Below are positions 18,486 to 26,341 of a stretch of 51,568 nucleotides of DNA, piece after piece. Position 1 is the first letter of the stretch, and each line of letters starts with the position of its first letter. The notes beneath the pieces were generated by a model. It was not told where the DNA came from. It worked only from the letters and a program-made list of their open reading frames with translations, and did not search any database. Source of the DNA: Lentibacillus salicampi (lineage in GTDB: Bacteria > Bacillota > Bacilli > Bacillales > Amphibacillaceae); contig NZ_SRHY01000022.1 in assembly GCF_004565465.1 (NCBI RefSeq), positions 1 through 51,568 on the forward strand, given 5' to 3'. The position numbers and the translations under genes were made by a program.

Positions 18486-19046
18486 ATGGATAAAGCACAG
18501 CAAAAACAGATTCTGGATGGTTACTTTTAAAACTTTCATCAGCTTCATGAGGAGTTGGCACAATTTTGGTTGGATTACATATTTTTGCATTGGGATTGGT
18601 GGATAGCCGTTTTACTATCTGTTGTCCCATGGGTATTTTGGATTTTTTACCGAAAAAAAGAAAGCACACACCGCCTGTTATACGCAGGTTTGTTTTCGGT
18701 TATCATTGCATTAAGCATGGACTATATTGGCACTGCACTAGGCTTGTGGCATTATAACAAAATGGTTATACCCTCGTTCCCTGCATGGTCGCCCTATCAT
18801 TTTTGCCTGATACCAGTGACCACTATGTATCTGATCCAAACCAAGCCGCATATTGCCGCGTGGAAAAAGGGGATCTTTTACGGGTTACTGACCGCTTTTG
18901 TTGGTGAACCAATCTTTGTGTGGGTTGGTTTCTATGTGATGACCGGGTGGACATATGTTTATTCCATCCCGATTTATGCCGTAATTTATATCTTTTGTGA
19001 CTGGCTGACGAAAAGGAAAGCGTTCGAACGTCTTACAAAGCAGTAG
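18486..19046 (+). pseudogene. CBO0543 family membrane protein with in-frame stop
   Basis: A four- to five-helix membrane protein of the CBO0543 family (WWIAVLLSVVPWVFWIFYRKKES, then DYIGTALGLWHY, IPVTTMYLIQTKP, GEPIFVW). With the strong site AAAAGGAG and ATG 18486 it would begin MDKAQQKQILDGYF, which fits family N-termini, but codon 15 is TAA (18528-18530). After it the frame continues directly as NFHQLHEELAQFWLDYIF. Reinitiation at TTG 18555, right behind GAGGAG, could still give a 163-residue protein lacking the N-terminal helix. I read it as a nonsense mutation, or a sequence error. Confidence 0.75.
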
Positions 19047-19423
19047 TGGAATGTATACTTCTGGCGCTTTATCGAAAAATAAAAGGAAAAGCGACGTTAT
19101 AGCGTAGGAGAAAAAGTTGTGGATAACCTTCAGTGAATACCAATTGGAAAAACGGACAAATTTGATTATTTGGCAGAGATGGAATTGGTTTTACACATTT
19201 TTTAGATAACACTGTTTCTTTTGCTTGAACGGGGGTTCATGACGGTAGTCAGAAAGGTCTCCAGCCCACGATTGGCTCTTGGTAAAAAGATGAAAAAGCA
19301 ACTACAGCATACCTTCTAAAGATGTCCTTTTTCCAGAGGGCTTGTGGACACACCACCGTATCCCTCCGATAATACAATTAAACGACTGTTTCTACCTTTA
19401 AAATTGAAAAAAGAAGGATTTGG
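19047..19423. other. 377-bp intergenic region, no gene
   Basis: No open frame with a ribosome site and no recognisable remnant. The last 20 bp carry the AAGAAGGATTTGG site of the next gene. Nothing else supported. Confidence 0.4.
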
Positions 19424-19960
19424 ATGAAAAAAGGCGACATCACCTATAAATCTCCTATGGCAGCCTTGCTGTGGTCATTTGCGTTGCCGGGATTTGGACA
19501 GTTTTATAATCGGGATTATTTCTTGGGCCTCGTGCTGGTGAGCTGGGAAATCCTGATTAATTTGTATTCCAATTTAAACATCGCCTTGATGCATACATTT
19601 CATGGAGACTTTCAAACAGCGCACGATATCATTAACTATGAGTGGGGATTGTTTTACCCGTCCGTTTTCGCATTTTCATTATGGCAGGCGTATAACAAGG
19701 CAAGGGCTATCACATACAGGTATGAGCATCAAGAAGAACTGAGGAAAGTTTATCATACCGGGCTTTTTTTCGGTTTAACCGCTGGGATGACTATCGGGCT
19801 TACGACACATCATTTATATCAGGTGAAGGGACTTCAATTTCTTGCGGTGCCTGTTTACAGTGGTTTGTTTTTCGGAATTGTCGGAGGCGTTCTTGGTCAT
19901 CTGATTGAAAAGTGTGCCGAAAAATGGAGGGAGCGGAACAGCCGTCAGTCTGAGCATTGA
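19424..19960 (+). CDS. Small multi-pass membrane protein with TM2-like PGFGQFYN motif
   Basis: A 178-residue protein with about five membrane segments (near 10-45, 80-95, 110-125 and 138-160). The LPGFGQFYNRDYFLG motif at ~22-36 resembles the G-x-G-x-F-Y turn of TM2 and related small membrane proteins. The C-terminal tail is charged. ATG follows AAGAAGGATTTGG. Family not named with certainty and function unknown. Its 3' end overlaps a stem-loop that may terminate it. Confidence 0.75.
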   Translation: MKKGDITYKSPMAALLWSFALPGFGQFYNRDYFLGLVLVSWEILINLYSNLNIALMHTFHGDFQTAHDIINYEWGLFYPSVFAFSLWQAYNKARAITYRYEHQEELRKVYHTGLFFGLTAGMTIGLTTHHLYQVKGLQFLAVPVYSGLFFGIVGGVLGHLIEKCAEKWRERNSRQSEH

Positions 19961-19975
19961 CGGCAGTTTCCTTTG
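19941..19975 (+). terminator. Stem-loop at the end of the membrane protein gene
   Basis: A 7-bp stem GCCGTCA/TGACGGC (19941-19947, 19958-19964) followed by a T-rich but interrupted run. It overlaps the stop codon and is a weak terminator candidate. Confidence 0.4.
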
Positions 19976-20180
19976 CTGTTTTGACCGTTTCCCGTTTGAC
20001 TTTTAACGGGTTCATGATTGCTGTTAGACCAACAACTACCGTGATATTAAGCATATTGCTTCCAATAACATTTCCCTTCGAAACGTCCGCATTGTCTTCG
20101 AGCGCTGCGACAATACTGACGGTTGCCTCTGGTGAACTTGTTCCAAACGTCACGATGGTCAGTGGTGAAACATCAGCAAT
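19965..20180 (-). pseudogene. Fragment of CaCA-family Na+/Ca2+ exchanger
   Basis: Minus-strand translation gives SPLTIVTFGTSSPEATVSIV, EDNADVSKGNVIGSNMLNI and VVVGLTAIMNPL. This is the alpha-1 repeat of YrbG-type sodium/calcium antiporters, whose family core is GTSxPE and GNVxGSN. Only ~70 residues remain; the N-terminal helix and the second half are absent and flanking sequence is unrelated. Non-functional relic. Confidence 0.8.
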
Positions 20181-20365
20181 ACATACGTCCTGATTCTCAC
20201 CCTTTCTACAAGAGCAAGTTATCATTTTTCCATATTAATACTGAATAGACTCTTACCAATGAATGATTTTGGTGAATCTTGAATAATGTCAGGATAGGAG
20301 CATTTTGGTTATCCAAAGCAAACTGTTCTGCTATAGTATAGGTAAGCAAAGTCACGGCACTTGAG

Positions 20366-20989
20366 GTGATTAGGATCGACAAAGAACACATTACGAATAA
20401 AATGAAAGAGCATACGCCAACCGTTCTTGGAAGTAAACAGTTTATCAAATCCGCTGTTCTCTTGCCTCTTGTTCAGAAAGAGGGCGGGCTGCACGTGCTG
20501 TTTGAGGTTCGCTCGGAAGCCATGAGACGGCAGCCTGGTGAAATATGTTTTCCAGGCGGGCGCATCGACCCCCAGGATAAGAGTGCGCAGGCGGCAGCTA
20601 TCAGGGAAACAACGGAAGAGCTGGGCGTCAACGAACAGAAGATTTCGGATGTTTACCCGTTGGATTATCTGGTCACCCCATTTGGCATGATCATTTATCC
20701 CCATGCCGGGCTCATCCGGACAGATGGACCGTTTGATCCTAACCCGTTAGAGGTTGGGGAGATATTTACAGTACCGCTGGCATTCTTCCTGGAAACCGAG
20801 CCGGACATTTATCATGTTAATTTGCAGGTGAAGCCGGAAAAGACGTTTCCCTTTGAGCTTGTTCCCGGTGGCGAAAACTATAATTGGCGTACCAGTCATA
20901 TGGAGGAGTATTTTTATATTTATGATGAGCGGGTCATCTGGGGCTTGACGGCCCGCGTCCTGGCCCATTTTGTTGAAATGATTCGTTGA
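20366..20989 (+). CDS. Nudix hydrolase, CoA pyrophosphatase type (NudL/YeaB-like)
   Basis: A 207-residue cytoplasmic Nudix enzyme. The Nudix box spans GGRIDPQDK...AAIRETTEELGV (~70-93) with the REx2EE metal ligands intact. It is preceded by the UPF0035/CoA signature: VLFEVRS, MRRQPGEICFPGG. That pairing marks CoA pyrophosphatases, which split CoA or its oxidised or acyl forms into 3',5'-ADP and acyl-phosphopantetheine. The start is GTG 20366 behind a weak TTGAG; no better start is in frame. A terminator follows. It may relate to CoA turnover with the coaW gene elsewhere in the window, which is inference. Confidence 0.88.
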   Translation: MIRIDKEHITNKMKEHTPTVLGSKQFIKSAVLLPLVQKEGGLHVLFEVRSEAMRRQPGEICFPGGRIDPQDKSAQAAAIRETTEELGVNEQKISDVYPLDYLVTPFGMIIYPHAGLIRTDGPFDPNPLEVGEIFTVPLAFFLETEPDIYHVNLQVKPEKTFPFELVPGGENYNWRTSHMEEYFYIYDERVIWGLTARVLAHFVEMIR

Positions 20990-21033
20990 GTGACTTCTCA
21001 TAAGATTGACCTGGAAAAAAGCACAAGTACCCG

Positions 21034-21062
21034 TTCCCAAATTTGACAGTTTGGGAATTTTT
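21034..21062 (+). terminator. Terminator of the Nudix gene
   Basis: 8-bp stem TTCCCAAA/TTTGGGAA with an 8-nt loop, followed by TTTTTATT. Confidence 0.85.
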
Positions 21063-21074
21063 ATTATATACTTC

Positions 21075-21091
21075 ATTCAACAATGTTGAAT
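21075..21091. promoter_or_regulatory. Palindromic candidate operator upstream of HMG-CoA lyase
   Basis: A 17-bp dyad ATTCAAC-AAT-GTTGAAT, perfect over 7-bp arms, ~130 bp upstream of the lyase start and beyond the preceding terminator. It fits a dimeric repressor site (TetR- or FadR-like). The cognate regulator is not known. Confidence 0.45.
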
Positions 21092-21223
21092 CAAACGAAA
21101 CCGGATTGAATAGAATATAAGGAATAAGTGATAATTTATTGTCCGCAATTGTTGAAAGCGCATTCAAGTATCGCGTTATGGGGCAGATGGCGCATGGCAT
21201 TTTGAAAATAAAAGGAGAGCTGC

Positions 21224-22132
21224 ATGATGGAACGATGGTCGGAGTTTGTGCAGATAAAGGAAGTGGGACCGCGTGATGGGCTGCAGAATGAAAGTGAGCT
21301 GATTTCAACGGCTGACAAGATTCACTGGATTAATACGTTATCCGAATCAGGGGTCAGGGAAATCGAGTATTCATCGTTTGTTCATCCGAAATGGGTGCCG
21401 GCACTGGCGGATGCCCATGAAGTCGGGCGACGCATCAAGCGGCATCCGGACGTACGCTATTCGGCGCTGGTTCCGAATATGAAGGGTCTGGAGCTGGCGC
21501 TTGAAGCAGGCATTGATGGGGCTTCCGTTTTCATGTCGGCGAGTGAGACGCATAACCGGAAAAATATCAACAAATCGATTGATGAGACCTACCCGGTACT
21601 GGCGGAAGTCATCGAATCGGCAAAAGCTGCGGGTAAACATGTGACAGGATATGTTTCGACGGTATTTGATTGTCCATATGAAGGAAAAATCACGCCTGAT
21701 CAAGTGCTGAGTGTTTGTGACCGGCTGATTGAGGCTGGTGTGGACGACATTTCCCTCGGTGATACGATTGGCACAGCAGTCCCAACCCAGGTGGATCAGC
21801 TGCTGGGCGAGGTGCTGAGTCGCTTACCAGGCGAAAAAGTCATCATGCATTTTCATGACACACGCGGCATGGCGATTGCCAATATTATGCGCTCAATGGA
21901 ATACGGGATCACCCGGTTTGACAGCTCGATCGGCGGTCTCGGTGGCTGCCCGTATGCGCCGGGAGCAGCCGGGAACGTGGCAACAAATGATGTCCTGTAT
22001 TTACTGAATGGTCTCGGCATCAGAACGGGAATTGATGAAAACAAGCTTCAGGAAGCAGCGCTGTTCATTCAAAACAAACTCGAAAAGGCGCTGCCGAGCA
22101 AATCATTGGCGTATGCCGCCAGCCAGGGTTGA
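21224..22132 (+). CDS. yngG: Hydroxymethylglutaryl-CoA lyase
   Basis: A 302-residue TIM-barrel enzyme of the HMGL-like family that cleaves HMG-CoA to acetoacetate and acetyl-CoA, the last step of leucine breakdown. The N-terminal signature is EVGPRDGLQNE (metal/catalytic Asp-Arg). SLGDTIGTAVPTQVD and MHFHDTRGMAIAN supply metal ligands. GGLGGCPYAPGAAGN carries the catalytic Cys of the flexible lid. Full length. ATG 21224 follows AAAGGAGAGCTGC. B. subtilis yngG sits in a leucine/acyl-CoA operon; here the gene stands alone between two terminators. Confidence 0.94.
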   Translation: MMERWSEFVQIKEVGPRDGLQNESELISTADKIHWINTLSESGVREIEYSSFVHPKWVPALADAHEVGRRIKRHPDVRYSALVPNMKGLELALEAGIDGASVFMSASETHNRKNINKSIDETYPVLAEVIESAKAAGKHVTGYVSTVFDCPYEGKITPDQVLSVCDRLIEAGVDDISLGDTIGTAVPTQVDQLLGEVLSRLPGEKVIMHFHDTRGMAIANIMRSMEYGITRFDSSIGGLGGCPYAPGAAGNVATNDVLYLLNGLGIRTGIDENKLQEAALFIQNKLEKALPSKSLAYAASQG

Positions 22133-22154
22133 CACAATGATACGGTCAAGAAAG

Positions 22155-22190
22155 CCTCACCCTTTGTGATGTTCACTGGGGTGAGGTTTT
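22155..22190 (+). terminator. Terminator of HMG-CoA lyase gene
   Basis: 8-bp stem CCTCACCC/GGGTGAGG with TTTTT immediately after, 20 bp past the stop. Confidence 0.92.
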
Positions 22191-22197
22191 TAGTAGA

Positions 22198-22267
22198 ATC
22201 GTCAGAAGTCCGAAAGAATCGGCAGAAGGGCAGAAGAATCAGCAGAAGGGGTTAATATCGGCAGAAG
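22198..22267 (+). repeat. Four ATC(R)GCAGAAG units at ~20-nt period
   Basis: Units begin at 22198 (ATCGTCAGAAG), 22218, 22238 and 22257 (ATCGGCAGAAG or ATCAGCAGAAG), spaced 20, 20 and 19 nt, with an extra GCAGAAG at 22230. The block starts just downstream of the terminator and stops before the next promoter. Confidence 0.75.
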
Positions 22268-22291
22268 GACATAAAAATAAACGTTTACCTG

Positions 22292-22320
22292 TTGCCATAT
22301 TGAAAAGATTCATCTATTCT
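22292..22320 (+). promoter_or_regulatory. Sigma-A-type promoter of XRE-cupin gene
   Basis: TTGCCA, 17-nt spacer, TATTCT. Predicted transcription start ~22327, giving a ~40-nt leader. Confidence 0.6.
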
Positions 22321-22366
22321 ATGTTAAAGAAGCTTGTACAAGAGCAAGGCGAAAGGAGCGCTTACC

Positions 22367-22921
22367 ATAGATCTTCAAAATATGGGTCAAAAACTCAAGA
22401 CGGTCCGTTTAAAAAGTAAACACACCCAACAGCAAATAGCCGATCAATGCGGTATATCCAAAAGCCTGTTATCAAAAATTGAAAACGGGCAGACATCCTC
22501 TGCAGTGGCAACGTTATCAAAAATCTCAGAAACACTGGATGTACCACTCTCCTGGGTACTGGACGGGCATCCGGAAACAGACCTTGCTGTGCTGCCGAAA
22601 GCGGAAAGAGAGATCAGTGCTGACGATGATAATATGGGTTATTCGCTTGAACTGCTAGCCAATCGCTCCCGTTTTTCGCGAATTGAACCGACAATTGTTC
22701 ATGTGACGCCAAAGGATTTTAATGTGCGCCATGAGCCGTATACGCATTCCCAGGATGAGTTTATATATATCGTTGAGGGCGCCATTGAACTGTATTATGA
22801 CGGGGAAAAACATTACATGGAAAAAGGGGACACAGCCCATTTTAAAGGTGTTAAGCCGCACCTGTTTATGCCGGTTGATAATGCCGGGGCGAAAGTGCTT
22901 ACCGTCTTTATTGATGATTGA
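22367..22921 (+). CDS. XRE family transcriptional regulator with C-terminal cupin
   Basis: A ~184-residue regulator. The N-terminal helix-turn-helix is LKTVRLKSKHTQQQIADQCGISKS type (~8-60). The C-terminal cupin_2 barrel (~105-184) has HSQDEFIYIVEGAIEL and GDTAHFKGVKPH, the usual effector-sensing fold. The start is unusual: AAAGGAG at 22352-22358 is ideally spaced (8 nt) for an ATA at 22367, which aligns with the expected (M)DLQN start. The first in-frame ATG (22382) is ~23 nt from the site, and a TTG at 22334 would place the site inside the gene. Members sense small ligands such as amino acids, polyamines or betaine-type compounds. Confidence 0.85.
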   Translation: MDLQNMGQKLKTVRLKSKHTQQQIADQCGISKSLLSKIENGQTSSAVATLSKISETLDVPLSWVLDGHPETDLAVLPKAEREISADDDNMGYSLELLANRSRFSRIEPTIVHVTPKDFNVRHEPYTHSQDEFIYIVEGAIELYYDGEKHYMEKGDTAHFKGVKPHLFMPVDNAGAKVLTVFIDD

Positions 22922-22961
22922 GCAGTTGGTCACCCTGATATTACAAAAGGTTGGTAACAAC

Positions 22962-23042
22962 ATGACGCTTTGTCACTTGTCACTTTCGATTGACAAGTGA
23001 CAAAGCGTCATTTAAAATACATACTAAGTGACGTTTTGTCAC
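22962..23042. promoter_or_regulatory. Large perfect palindrome plus second dyad, candidate TetR operator
   Basis: Two 21-bp arms (22962-22982 and 22991-23011) are perfectly inverted around an 8-nt spacer and contain GTCACTTGTCA/TGACAAGTGAC. A second dyad GTGAC-GTTTT-GTCAC follows at 23028-23042 with the same half-site. Repeated TGAC/GTCA half-sites upstream of a TetR gene suggest cooperative operator sites. In RNA the long arms would form a very stable hairpin that could also terminate the XRE-cupin transcript. Confidence 0.65.
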
Positions 23043-23063
23043 ATTACTGGGAGTGATGTTCAC

Positions 23064-23183
23064 TTGACCATGGTACATCGTTATGAGGAACAGTTAAAAA
23101 AACTGGTACGGGAACTGCAAATGCAGGGAATTGACGCCGAGCTTTGCAAAAGACCCGACAGGATAACGGGCCGGCAGCTTTAA
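23064..23183 (+). CDS. Small ORF, 39 aa
   Basis: TTG 23064 (or ATG 23070) behind GGGAG opens a 39-codon frame with a charged amphipathic helix (HRYEEQLKKLVRELQMQGID) and a basic tail. A GCAGC-type hairpin overlaps its stop. It lies between the palindromes and the TetR gene. It may be a small protein or a leader peptide; no homologue recognised. Confidence 0.4.
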   Translation: MTMVHRYEEQLKKLVRELQMQGIDAELCKRPDRITGRQL

Positions 23184-23198
23184 TTTATGCTGTCGGCT
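23171..23198 (+). terminator. Hairpin after the 39-aa ORF
   Basis: 8-bp stem CCGGCAGC/GCTGTCGG (one G-T pair) with a 10-nt AT loop and no long T run. A weak terminator or attenuator between the small ORF and the TetR gene. Confidence 0.4.
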
Positions 23199-23294
23199 GA
23201 CCTTGTATGAGAGGATAGCATCGTTGATCAATGAGCAAAATTTGCTGATTAACATGACACGCTGCCATCATATGAAGGAACGGGAGGAAAAACC

Positions 23295-23909
23295 ATGCCG
23301 AAACAGACGTTTTATAACTTACCGGAGGAGAAAAAGCAAACCCTAATCAATGCCATTGAAAAAGAATTTTCGAGAGTGCCATTATACGAGGCCTCCATTT
23401 CCAATATCGTAAAAGAAGCAGACATCCCCAGGGGGAGCTTTTACCAATACTTTGCCGATAAGGAAGACGCTTTTTTCTTCCTGTTGGATAATCTTTCAAT
23501 TAAACGAAAAGAGTGCTTTATAGCCTTATTGAAAAAACATGACGGTGATCTCATTGATGCGATGACGACGTTTTTCCAGCAGGTCATAACGAAAGGTGAA
23601 AATCTTGATTTTATGAGAAATGCTTTTTTGAATATGACCCATAAAATAGAAAATTCATTTGCAAGGATTTTCAGTGATCAACAAAGCGAGGAGCAGTTTA
23701 AAGAAGTCAGCTCACTGATTGATAAACAAAAGCTGAATATCTCAGGCGATAAGGAATTGTTCCATGTAATGCAAATACTCACGTCTGTTATCGTCCGCAA
23801 TTTTGTTGAAAAATTTGCCCGGAATCTATCCGATGAAGAAGCTATGTATAATGTCAACATTGAAATGAAGCTTTTAAAGACAGGATTATACTGGTCAGAG
23901 GAAAGATAA
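23295..23909 (+). CDS. TetR/AcrR family regulator
   Basis: A 204-residue TetR protein; helix-turn-helix at ~20-55 (ASISNIVKEADIPRGSFYQYF followed by DKEDAF), then a helical ligand domain. ATG follows GGGAGGAAAAACC. It resembles the YerO/YxaF-like group that controls efflux pumps, but no transporter gene follows: the next gene is convergent. It is probably autoregulated through the palindromes ~260-330 bp upstream, and its target may lie elsewhere or have been lost. Confidence 0.85.
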   Translation: MPKQTFYNLPEEKKQTLINAIEKEFSRVPLYEASISNIVKEADIPRGSFYQYFADKEDAFFFLLDNLSIKRKECFIALLKKHDGDLIDAMTTFFQQVITKGENLDFMRNAFLNMTHKIENSFARIFSDQQSEEQFKEVSSLIDKQKLNISGDKELFHVMQILTSVIVRNFVEKFARNLSDEEAMYNVNIEMKLLKTGLYWSEER

Positions 23910-23929
23910 TCAAGGGTCAGAATAAAATA

Positions 23930-23956
23930 CATCCCCCGCGGGAGGGGAGATGTTTT
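23930..23956. terminator. Bidirectional terminator
   Basis: GC-rich stem ACATC-CCCC / GGGG-AGATGT between convergent TetR and symporter genes, with TTTT on the plus side and an AT-rich run on the minus side. Confidence 0.7.
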
Positions 23957-23961
23957 AATGT

Positions 23962-25200
23962 TTAACGCGTATTGGCAGATTCATTTTCGTGTGATTTTTC
24001 CGTCTTACTAATAATGTTTGTTCCCACAAGGTCGCCCGTCACGTTTGTCGCTGTAGCTCCCATGCCCACCAGAACATCAACTGCTGTTAATAAACCGACT
24101 GCTTCCATTGGCAGACCCAACTGGGCAAACACAGTGGCAATCATGATAATGCCTGCCCCTGGGACACCGGCTGTACCGACGGATGCCAATGTACCGATCA
24201 GGACAACCTGCAGTATTTCCACAAAGCTTAGCGGATCACCAACCACATTGGCGGCAAAGACAGCTGATACCGCAATACGGATGGCAGCTCCGTCCATATT
24301 AGCCGTTGCACCAAGCGGTAAACTGAACCCATACAGACTTTTAGGCAGATTCAGATCCTTGGCGGCATTGAGTGTGAGCGGTAATGTACCTGAGCTGCTC
24401 TGTGTGACAAAGGCTGTAATCATTGGTGTGCGCCCATGTCGGAAAAAATCTTTGATATTGATTTTGAAAAAAAACATGAACAGCACGTAAAACAAGATCT
24501 GAACAATCAACGCCACATAAAGGACACCAACCATACTTCCCAATTCCACTAACGTATCGGCGCCTTGATTGCCGACCACTTCCGCGATAATGGCGAAAAT
24601 ACCGACAGGAACATACTGAATGACAGCTTTCATAATGCTGAGCGTGGCTTCATTCAGCCCATTAATCACCTTATACACGGTTTCCCCCAGATCCTGGTTT
24701 GTTTCCGATGACCGGAGCGCTGATATGGCAATCCCGAAAGCGAGCGCCGTAAAAATAATTCCCAGCAAATTCAGCTCACTGAACGCGGAGACAATATTAT
24801 CCGGGACAATACTGAGCAAAACACTGACGACGCCCGGGTTTTCCGGCACTTCAAATGTTTCGTTTGTGTCAAGCGTCACCCCTGTCCCCGGATTGAAAAT
24901 ACTTGCCACGGATATGCCGACAATAATGGCAAATGCAGACGACAGGATGTAATAAATAAATACTTTTCCACCCATACGGCCCAAGTCGCCGAGCTTTGTC
25001 TGATTAACCCCGACAATCAGCGTGAATAATATCAGTGGAACGATCAAAAACTGCAACAGACGCAACAACAGATCCCCAAACGGTGCCAGTACAGCTGCAT
25101 CTTTGCCGAAAATCAAACCGGCTACCACACCGAGAATAAGTGCAACGGTAATTTTGGAAATCAAGGATGCTTCGATGTACCCTCTCCAAATAGCCTTCAT
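23962..25200 (-). CDS. Dicarboxylate/amino acid:cation symporter (DAACS)
   Basis: A 412-residue GltP/GltT-type sodium- or proton-coupled transporter. About eight membrane helices and the two re-entrant hairpins are visible: QSSSGTLPLTLNAA (HP1 serine motif, ~270), ATANMDGAAIRIAVS (helix 7 NMDG-type cation site), TAGVPGAGIIM (HP2) and NVTGDLVGTNII (helix 8 substrate Asp and Asn). Start ATG 25200 behind GGGGAGGTTTTGTG; an upstream ATG at 25224 has no ribosome site. Likely takes up glutamate, aspartate or C4-dicarboxylates. Confidence 0.93.
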   Translation of the reverse strand: MKAIWRGYIEASLISKITVALILGVVAGLIFGKDAAVLAPFGDLLLRLLQFLIVPLILFTLIVGVNQTKLGDLGRMGGKVFIYYILSSAFAIIVGISVASIFNPGTGVTLDTNETFEVPENPGVVSVLLSIVPDNIVSAFSELNLLGIIFTALAFGIAISALRSSETNQDLGETVYKVINGLNEATLSIMKAVIQYVPVGIFAIIAEVVGNQGADTLVELGSMVGVLYVALIVQILFYVLFMFFFKINIKDFFRHGRTPMITAFVTQSSSGTLPLTLNAAKDLNLPKSLYGFSLPLGATANMDGAAIRIAVSAVFAANVVGDPLSFVEILQVVLIGTLASVGTAGVPGAGIIMIATVFAQLGLPMEAVGLLTAVDVLVGMGATATNVTGDLVGTNIISKTEKSHENESANTR

Positions 25201-25402
25201 CACAAAACCTCCCCCGAAATTCAAAGATTATGAGTCCTATTCCTATAAAATTAATTGGTTTTTATGTTTAAACAGTATCTTGATTTGACTGTACTGTCAA
25301 AAGTATTGTTTCTATCAAAATGGGGTGAGCCACGCCCCGGGGGGACATGGCTTTCCTGCAGCTTAGGGTCATTTGAGTTTCATGAGCCTTCACCTTTCCT
25401 TT

Positions 25403-25591
25403 TCATGAAGGGCCATCTTCTAATAAGCCATCAAGGTCGACTTCCTGTTCATGATCCATCTCATCAAGCGGAAAAACGGTCACTGTCTCATTGTCTTCAT
25501 TTATTTTTTTTAGATAAACGGGAAACCCGTGGTATTGAACGTTTGTCATAGTAATGCCTTCAATGATTTCCTGCGCACGATCACGTTTCAT
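25403..25591 (-). CDS. sspH: H-type small acid-soluble spore protein
   Basis: A 62-residue protein matching the SspH family: MKRDRAQEIIEG at the start, then the strand-rich core NVQYHGFPVYLKKINE and PLDEMDHEQEVDLDGL. SspH is made in the forespore and packaged in the spore core. ATG follows AGAAAGGAGATTCC. It is the clearest evidence that the organism forms endospores. Minus strand, alone, divergent from the MFS remnant. Confidence 0.93.
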   Translation of the reverse strand: MKRDRAQEIIEGITMTNVQYHGFPVYLKKINEDNETVTVFPLDEMDHEQEVDLDGLLEDGPS

Positions 25592-25748
25592 TGGAATCTC
25601 CTTTCTGATCGTCCTCAGACTTATTTTTTGTTCGGGTAAACGGAATATACGAGGCGGAAATATCCATTTTTTTGTTTGTGTCAGGTGTCCATTTGGAGTA
25701 GAAACTGGTTTAGACTGTAAAAGAGCGGCGCATGCAGGGGGATACTGT

Positions 25749-26318
25749 ATGACAGGAAAATCCAGGTTTTTTCAAACGTTTTACTATGGGTGGTTCATTG
25801 TTTTTATCGGCGGTCTGGGTATTTTCTTTTCGGGCCCTGGCCAGACGTATTCGAATTCAGCATTTATTGATGAGTACATTCATGATTTTGGCTGGTCGCG
25901 GACAGAGGTCTCCAGTTTATACTCGGGCGCAACACTCATTGCCGGGCTGACCCTGATGTTTGTCGGCCGGTTTATTGACAAGTACGGGCAGCGGTTCATG
26001 ATGGTGACGGTCGGTATCGTGTTTGCATTGGCCTGTTTTTTTAACAGTATGGTGACGAACATGTTGATGCTGGGGATCGGTTTCTTTTTGGTGAGGAACA
26101 TCTTATCGGTTTTCTCAAACGTGCATCATGTTTTTAGTATCCCCTTTGTCTCTGCTGCGAATGCTTTTTCTGCAATTTTAACTTCTTTTTTCGGCATATC
26201 AATCAGTTTTTCGTCATTGGCCTCGCCCATACTACCGGTGACCCCAATGTTGTGGGGACAGAGATTCTTGTGCAATGTTTCAATAACAGAAGGGCCGGGA
26301 ATGGACAACTATAATTAA
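25749..26318 (+). pseudogene. Truncated MFS transporter with foreign tail
   Basis: ATG 25749 behind GGGGG opens a typical major facilitator N-terminus: FYYGWFIVFIGGLGIFFSGPGQTYSNSAFI, then VGRFIDKYGQRFMM, the conserved loop 2-3 signature, and about four helices to FFLVRN (~118). Family resemblance then ends abruptly; the last ~70 residues are low in helix-forming pattern and do not look like MFS, and the frame stops at 189 residues against ~400. A deletion or rearrangement near 26100 has replaced the remainder. Not functional as a transporter. Confidence 0.75.
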
Positions 26319-26341
26319 GCAATAAAGGAGTAAGAAATCAT

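Noticed and set aside
19800..20225. 141-codon minus-strand frame as a functional exchanger
   Set aside because: Only the central ~70 residues match the CaCA family; both ends are unrelated sequence.
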